From the NCBI GenBank assembly GCA_034670405.1, contig JAXDDX010000005.1:5771001-5835000 (forward strand): a DNA stretch of 64,000 bases. Direction: 5' to 3'. The notes below the pieces were generated by a model, which saw nothing but the letters and a program-made list of their open reading frames with translations, had not been told where the DNA came from and did not search any database. This stretch comes from Hoplostethus atlanticus. Lineage: Eukaryota > Chordata > Actinopteri > Trachichthyiformes > Trachichthyidae. How positions within the stretch are numbered: the stretch's first letter is position 1; each line of letters opens with the position of its first letter. The position numbers and the translations under genes were made by a program. Positions 58,080 to 64,000 of this stretch are shown here, piece after piece.

Positions 58080-59430
58080 CTTATTGGGTTTTTTTTCGGT
58101 ATTTGTAAAAAATATGAATGCTACCTAATTAGCACTTGCTATGTTAACTCATCAAAACAATGTAACATATCAAGACAATACCAAAACTGCGAAAAATAAA
58201 TTTTAACTGTACATTCCTCCAGAATAAAGTGACCCAAGAACCAAGTTGCTCGCAGTGTGACTGCATGGTAAGAAGAAGACGTTCAGTTTACTGCCATCCG
58301 CTTACAGGATTTCCATGAAGTCTTCAAAATTCAAGTTACCTCTTGCGGCCACCTGGGGCCGCCAACGTGCAATGTATCTTAAATAGCTTAGTTTTACTCT
58401 GCATTATAACCTAATTCTAACGCTCATCTAGGCTTCCCTGTCGAAGTCTATGCAATTGGACAAATATGCTTTTTGGCCTGGCTTATTTAACTTTATTTTC
58501 ACTTGATAGATCATTGAGCTGTATCATGCTACATAAGATTTATTGGTTTCATGGGTTTAAGAGGTTGAGTAAAATGTGTTGCCTTGGTTTTAATTGGAGG
58601 GCCAATTAAAACTAATGAAACTGTAGATTTGCTTCAGTTATCCAAGTGCTCAGGTCAAAGCAATTACACATCAGTATGAAAACATTCTGGTGTTATCAAG
58701 CCCTCTGCATTCCAAGGTTGTTTCTAGACACACTTGGTTCATAGCAATTGTCCATGTTGGCTCTAAACTTTGACTGTTGACCGGCTCCTTGTCATAGGAG
58801 GACTCTGGACAGTGTGTTACGATCAAACACTGAGATGCTGTTACAGTATACACTGTTAGCTAATTAGACTGCATTGTTCATCTACTCGTCAGCATTGATG
58901 CTGCTGCTATTGATGACTTTGGTGATTGTGCATTACTGAGCAACCAGTACGGACATCCAGACCTCTGTGCATGAACAAACAGGAGATGGATAAATCTCTA
59001 GTAACTTGACTAGACATTTATTTTGCAATACAAATTGGGTCAATTATGTCAAGTGAATTTACAATAATGTTTGTCAATTTTTCTCAAGGGGTTTATCAGG
59101 TAATGAATCTCTTCAATCAAATATGTTGAGATTGTTTATATGTATATATGTTATATAAAATGTATCTATATATATATAGAAGGGAATATAATATATTTAT
59201 TTATAGATATTAGATAGATATTTAGATATTATGGCTTCCAAATGAATTTCTGGGGATCCAAAAACGATCAACTCTCTACTGTTCCAAGATGAAATATGCT
59301 TTACAATGCCGATGGCGAGAAATTCTGCTGAATGCACATGATGTTTGAGGAATACCTTGCAGAAAACCATGACCGGGTCCTGGAAAGGGCAAGCATTCAT
59401 AGGCAGGGGATTTTTTTTTCCTCCACACAT
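58080..59430. other. Intergenic stretch between pttg1ip and cdk14
   Basis: AT-rich, with a TATATA-rich patch at about 59135-59230. No exon or repeat family recognised. Confidence 0.5.
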
Positions 59431-59434
59431 TACG

Positions 59435-59979
59435 GGGAGGGGGCTGCGATTTGACGGCCAGTCTCTAGGACAAATGGGAACGCGGCGCTCCCTCCCTCTC
59501 CGCGAATCCCCGCATCCCGGGCGGGGTTTTGGGGGACGAAACCAGAGAGAGAATCCCCAAAAATGACATCCAGATTGCGGTGGAACAGGGAGTGAGTGGG
59601 ACGAAGAGGAAAAAGAAACAACTCCTCATAGCAGTATCTAGTTTCTCAGACCACACCAAAAAAAAAGACGCACCAAATTTACGTTTTGCGTTCGGCTGCT
59701 TTTGTTATCCGAGTCGGCTCGTCGCGGACTTTTTATTCCCTCTGTAGAAATGTAGTTGCATTCTTGACATCATCTGGGACGCATTTATGAGAGAAGTAAA
59801 AAAGAAAACAACAAACAAAAAACAACAACCCCGCCGTGGCTGAGCGGTAGGCTCCCGTTTCCTGTGTTTGCCAGTGTGCTGCAGGGCTGAAGCCCCGGTC
59901 TGAACCCCGGCCCCCCCTCCTCTCCTCTCTCCGCTCCTCCGAAGAAGAAGACCCCCGCTCCGCTGCGAAGTCGGCGGAA
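59435..59979 (+). promoter_or_regulatory. cdk14: CG-rich promoter / 5' UTR region of cdk14
   Basis: After AT-rich DNA the sequence becomes GC-rich with many CG dinucleotides (notably 59475-59540, 59700-59735 and 59825-59990), leading directly into the start codon at 59980. This is the composition of a CpG-island promoter. No TATA box is evident. The start site is not placed. Confidence 0.55.
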
Positions 59980-60073
59980 ATGTGCGACCTGATGCCAGCC
60001 TCCCAGCCCGCGGAGAAAATCGGCAAAATGAAAAAGTTGAGGAGAACTTTGTCGGAGAGTTTCAGAAGTATAG
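59980..60073 (+). CDS. cdk14: cdk14 coding exon 1 (residues 1-31)
   Basis: ATG at 59980 gives 'MCDLMPASQPAEKIGKMKKL' and 'RRTLSESFRSI'. The donor is AG|GTAAGA, leaving phase 1. The basic-Ser motif (RRTLSES) is a conserved phosphorylation-type site of the N-terminal extension. Continuing the open frame past 60073 gives sequence with no similarity, which supports the splice site. Confidence 0.92.
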
Positions 60074-60804
60074 GTAAGAAACTGAAAATGTTTTGTTTTA
60101 AAAAATCTGCTATTCAGTCCGTGTGCAAAAAATGGGTTCACAATGTTGTAGCACCGATTGAGGTGATGCCTGGTCAGCATTGGGGTTACAAGCAAATTCA
60201 CTTTACCCACCCTTTTTATTTGCTGAACAGTAGTAAATGCATTTTTAGGCTGGCATACATCTTCATGACATAAATTCATAGTACACATCTTAGTAATCAG
60301 TATCCAACTGGTGTAAATGAAGGATAGGGTCTTTCAAGGAAAAGAAAAAGCACAAATTGATGTTTTATTCTGAAATTCTTTTAAAATTCTGCATGTTTGC
60401 CTTATGGTGATCAGCAGCTGGAGGCCAGGGGTCACTGCATCACTTGGCATAGCAAGTGATGGATGCCATTGCAATCAGTGTTATAGTAGCTGGATTTCAA
60501 ATCGGTAGGACCTGGTAATGCAAGCGCGCACACACACACACACACACACACCTAGGTCATGATTCGCTTCATTGCATTTTCTATTTCTAAGGAGGGCGTC
60601 ATGTCATTAAGGTCGTGCTTATACATTTTAACAGCTAAGCTTTGCATCATCATCATCATCATCTTCAAAGCAATGTAGTGCCTGACTAAACAAAATGAAC
60701 AAACATCAATTTTATTAGCAATAATATTCACTCGTCCCCCCCTCCTCTCTCTCTGTCACTCACACACACACACAATTGCTTGTCAAAGATAAACCTATCA
60801 TATC

Positions 60805-60807
<3 letters not shown>

Positions 60808-60867
<60 letters not shown>
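60808..60867. repeat. (CT)n(CA)n compound microsatellite
   Basis: CT units to about 60845, switching directly to CA units to 60867, in cdk14 intron 1. The same CT-to-CA structure occurs at 24477-24556. Confidence 0.95.
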
Positions 60868-61996
60868 TCCTGTTTGCTTCCAGGGGTACTCACAAGGTAC
60901 AGGGCCTTTGCAGCAGCCAGCTTCTGCAGAATTAATTGCCGAGATGCAGCCTACGAGCAAAGATGAGAAATTAATAGAAGTGAGTTTAGCAGCGCGGGTC
61001 GATGTTGCACTAGAAAAAAAAGATTGACATTGACTTTTCTGCTGCGCTGATAGTCCTCGCCTATTGGTCATCTTTACTCTCCATCTCAATCAACATATCT
61101 GAGCATCGATCCTCCCGCTGACTCCGCTCTGTGGACGTCTGAACAAAGCAGATTTTTTTTTTTTGGTCTTGGGAGATATTTTGACCTCCATACCCACTTT
61201 TGCTGTACACGCCAGCTATCTAACCTGCTCCAGTGGGCTCATATTGGATCAGATGTTAATTCACGCTCTCTGCAACCCGACGCATCCTGAATCATGCTGC
61301 TTTAAGAGCATTTCATCACACTTACAGCTCGAATAGCAGCACTAAAAATTCCGATTAGCCTGTGATTGGATGCAAGATGCAATCCCAGTTTGATAAGGCA
61401 AACAACCACCAATATAAAGAAAAATCAATTCTACTTCCAGTTAATTTGTGCTTTATTCCCTTACAAGACCTTCACATAACCTCCCTGCTTACAATGATGT
61501 ATACGATGACATTAGGGTATCTATGCCAGCCTGAAAAGATGGTAAACTCTAAAATCTGCAAATAAAAAAGTAAAGTAAAGTGAGTTTAGTCGGATCCTCC
61601 ACTACATTCCTGCTGTTAAAGCTCTAATGAAATCATCTACATGGATAAAGTCTGTCTTTGTGAGACAGGGTTTTGGGTTCTTACCCTTTTCCTCAAATGA
61701 AGTCTTTGCTTTGATCAAAATACAAACGCCTCCAAGTGAAAGATCAAGCAGATATAAAGCTATAGAAGTTGGGATGAGGTGTTATGCGTTTAGAAGTGTT
61801 TTTTTCAGTTTTTCAAAGTGAGTCTGGGCAAAACTTCTTCTCCCCCTGTATAATTTTATGCCTCCCTCTCACCTTTTCCTTAAGAATAAAAGCTTTTTTT
61901 GTGAAGATTTTCTATTTTTAGTTGTTAAAATGGTTTGTTATACTATTTCAGATAACTTTATCCAAGTAAAAAAAACCCAAGAATCTAAATATTGTT

Positions 61997-62060
61997 ATGA
62001 TAGTAATAAACTTTATTTATACAGCACTTCCCTAAAAGTGCTTTACAGCCAAACAGAACA
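61997..62060 (+). repeat. Dispersed repeat 'AATAAACTTTATTTATACAGCACTT'
   Basis: The segment 'AGTAATAAACTTTATTTATACAGCACTT' then 'AAAGTGCTTTACAGCC' is a very common fish repeat word, probably from a LINE 3' end. Only this core is recognisable. Confidence 0.5.
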
Positions 62061-63644
62061 ACAGTAAAAGAGCAGGGAAAGTCGAACCAATATAAAAAAA
62101 ACAGTTATAGTAAGAACCATAAACAATATAGTAGTAAAATAAAAATCAAAAGAAGGCAATTTCAGACCGGTTGTTAATAATTTTAAATATTGCACTCAAA
62201 CAGCATTTGTGGGAAAAAAGACGTATTTCAAAATAAAATTCCAAATCGTGGAGTTGACCATATAATTGTTTTTCCTGTGTACACACAATTTTATGCATCG
62301 GCTAGTATACAAACCTATAAATGCAAAATAATGTGTACAGAGTCATCGTGTGAGGCTGTACACATGATGTTGTCTGTATTGTCTAGGTTGAGGGATTCAG
62401 TCTGTACTGTAAGGTCCTTTGAGGAGAGAAAAGCAGCAGTTTTGTGGCTCAGTGACTCTGCTTCCAAACAATCTCTGACATGAATAAGTCATTTTTTACC
62501 AGGAACCAGTCTCCCCCTAAAGCCCTTCATCCTTTAGCCAGCTGTACACCCCCTCCCCTTTTTTCTTAGGTAACATAACTTAAGAAATTGTCAGTACTAC
62601 AAAAATGCTCTCCGGAGACATTGGGCTGAGTTTTCTTTCCCACATCAAAGCTGGAAAAATCGAAGATGATCTGTTTGGTATAATGTGTAAATAACAGTCA
62701 AGGAGGAAGCAGCATTGTGTCGCTTCCCTAGCATGAATCTGAAGGATATTGCTGTCAAATGCCATCACAGTGATACCCAGCAATTATAATGTAAGTAAGA
62801 TGTGCCCTTTTCAGAACAATGGGCTGCTAGTGTTCCAGGGTGAAAGTAATGAGTTATATGTACCCTTGTTTTTGCTTTTTTTTGTGTGCTTGTACTTTTT
62901 CGAGTCAGAAATGTGTTTTGACAGCAGTATTTTTCTATTGCTAAATCACATCAGTTAGAGTATGATATTTTCCAGGCTCTCCAGGCATTGTATCAGAAAT
63001 GGGCATAAATCTGCATCAAACCTGCGCTAGCATGTGTAGGAAACATTCAGTTAACTGTCACATTAAAGATATGTCAATGATATAGCTTGTTTGTGTTAGC
63101 CTGGTCTAGCTAGTTAGCTAGCATTGCGAGCTAGTTGGTTAGCTAGCAGTGAAAGAAACATCAATGTAGTATCGTTATTTTATTACATCGTAGTTTGTTA
63201 AAACAAACAAAATATGACATATTGTTTATTTTAAACAATTTAAACATTTTAAATGAGATACTTTTGACTTTTTTTACCAGAAACTTTACTTCTACTAACT
63301 GTACGTCTCCTTGAGTAGGATATCTTGGTACTCTTATCACCTTTGCTGGTGTTGCTCTGCTGTGCTAATGAAGCTCTGTAGGAAAGGTCACTGTCATCAG
63401 TGACTAGCGAACTCCTCTCCGACTCCCTGCCAAAGTCACGCAACAGTGATGGATCACAAGCTGTCCCGTCCGCCGCTTTAATGAATGATGGCGAATTAAT
63501 TCCTGACAAATTATGACACAATGACAAGGTTGTGCGATGCGCCACCGTGCCTCGTCCCTGCGCTCATGCTTTTGGAATTTCATTCATTCTTCAAAAGATG
63601 TCAACGCGTGCCTGATTTCCTTCTCTCCCTTTCTTCTTTTGCAG

Positions 63645-63676
63645 CTTTCAAGAAAGAGGACAGTGGCTTTGATGAG
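63645..63676 (+). CDS. cdk14: cdk14 coding exon 2 (residues 32-42)
   Basis: Acceptor TTTTGCAG, donor GAG|GTAAGT. Completes Ala32 and encodes 'FKKEDSGFDE', equivalent to the ALKKDDTTFDE segment of the human protein. A 32-bp microexon in phase 1 to 0. Phase and similarity agree with exon 1. Confidence 0.9.
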
Positions 63677-64000
63677 GTAAGTTTGAAAACAAGATTTTGA
63701 GGGGTTGGGAAACAACTGGCCCATTTTCAGAGCTGTGCTGCAACACTGTATATCTTATTTCTGGGTAAAATTATTAATTAAAGGAAAACTCTCAAAAGAC
63801 TTGAACACTGTTTCCAACACCCAACAGCTATTGGCGATGTACGTTGCATTTTGTTGTTTGGTATTTTTCTTATTCCTGTGGATAACTGGTCACATTTAGA
63901 TGAGGCGATGTCACGTTGGGATATTTCCAGGAGTTTGGTAACAGAATTCAGCAATCAAAAACATCAAGGTCAGGTTTTAGTATCAGCCCAAAGAATCAAA

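Larger units (their letters stand above)
60074..63644 (+). other. cdk14: cdk14 intron 1
   Basis: Contains CA microsatellites at 60528-60551 and a (CT)n(CA)n compound at about 60808-60867, a dispersed repeat at about 61997-62060, and otherwise nothing recognised. The acceptor is preceded by a strong pyrimidine tract (TTCCTTCTCTCCCTTTCTTCTTTTGCAG). Confidence 0.85.
59980..64000 (+). other. cdk14: cdk14 gene locus, 5' part only
   Basis: Exons 1 and 2 encode the first 42 residues. The segment 'AEKIGKMKKLRRTLSESF' is characteristic of CDK14 (PFTK1), the PFTAIRE kinase that with cyclin Y phosphorylates LRP6 at the plasma membrane in Wnt signalling. The kinase domain, including the PFTAIRE helix, lies outside the window to the right. 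Intron 1 is 3.6 kb, and intron 2 begins at 63677 and runs off the end. CDK15-18 relatives start differently, so CDK14 is favoured. Confidence 0.88.

Noticed and set aside
59831-59912. tRNA-like segment (GTGGCTGAGCGGTAGG then GGTCTGAACCCCGG) upstream of cdk14
   Set aside because: A- and B-box-like words are present at plausible spacing, but I could not pair an acceptor or anticodon stem; it is more likely part of the GC-rich cdk14 5' region.
63249-63545. 98-codon minus-strand frame in cdk14 intron 1
   Set aside because: Ser-rich, without a recognised domain, and antisense within an intron; no evidence that it is expressed.

Overview
The window reads as vertebrate nuclear DNA, most likely from a ray-finned (teleost) fish. 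The genes are split by GT-AG introns, intergenic DNA is long, and dinucleotide microsatellites are dense. The repeat content (Tc1-like elements, hAT and TTAA-flanked MITEs, a TTF-finger hAT, LINEs with an RNase H domain, tRNA-derived SINEs) is typical of teleosts. I see no bacterial operon, CRISPR array, or rRNA or functional tRNA gene.

Two protein-coding genes can be supported, both on the + strand near the right end. The first is complete: seven coding exons between 46512 and 56540 join in phase to a 182-residue type I membrane protein of the PTTG1IP (PBF) family, with a poly(A) signal at 57019. The second is the 5' end of cdk14 (PFTAIRE cyclin-dependent kinase). Its exon 1 lies in a GC-rich block at 59980-60073, its exon 2 at 63645-63676, and the kinase domain lies beyond the window.

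The left 46 kb has no host gene that I recognise. It is intergenic or deep intronic DNA built from transposon layers. Main landmarks: a piggyBac-type TTAA-flanked element (10684-11992); an inverted-terminal-repeat element (17912-18639); a fold-back hAT MITE with perfect 8-bp target-site duplications (19240-19444); a 45-bp minisatellite (21060-21480); a decayed Tc1-like transposase (22900-24000); a well-preserved 2.5-kb hAT element with perfect target-site duplications and an internally deleted TTF-finger transposase (24228-26759); the 3' end of an L1/Tx1-like LINE (27930-28690); an LTR-retroelement cluster with LTR-like, retroviral-type protease, Rex1-like RT and Ty3/gypsy integrase remnants (33180-39450); a fragment of a Kolobok/THAP-type transposase (40430-41400); and an old RNase H-bearing I/Nimb-like LINE (41830-45700) carrying a nested Tc1 deletion derivative (42573-43102).

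A second theme is one dispersed family, called here the GACCGATAT family. About fourteen full or partial copies lie in both orientations across the window, including inside pttg1ip introns. It looks like a non-autonomous DNA transposon with terminal repeats near GTTAGACCGATAT. It is the best candidate here for an undescribed, or at least locally very abundant, element.
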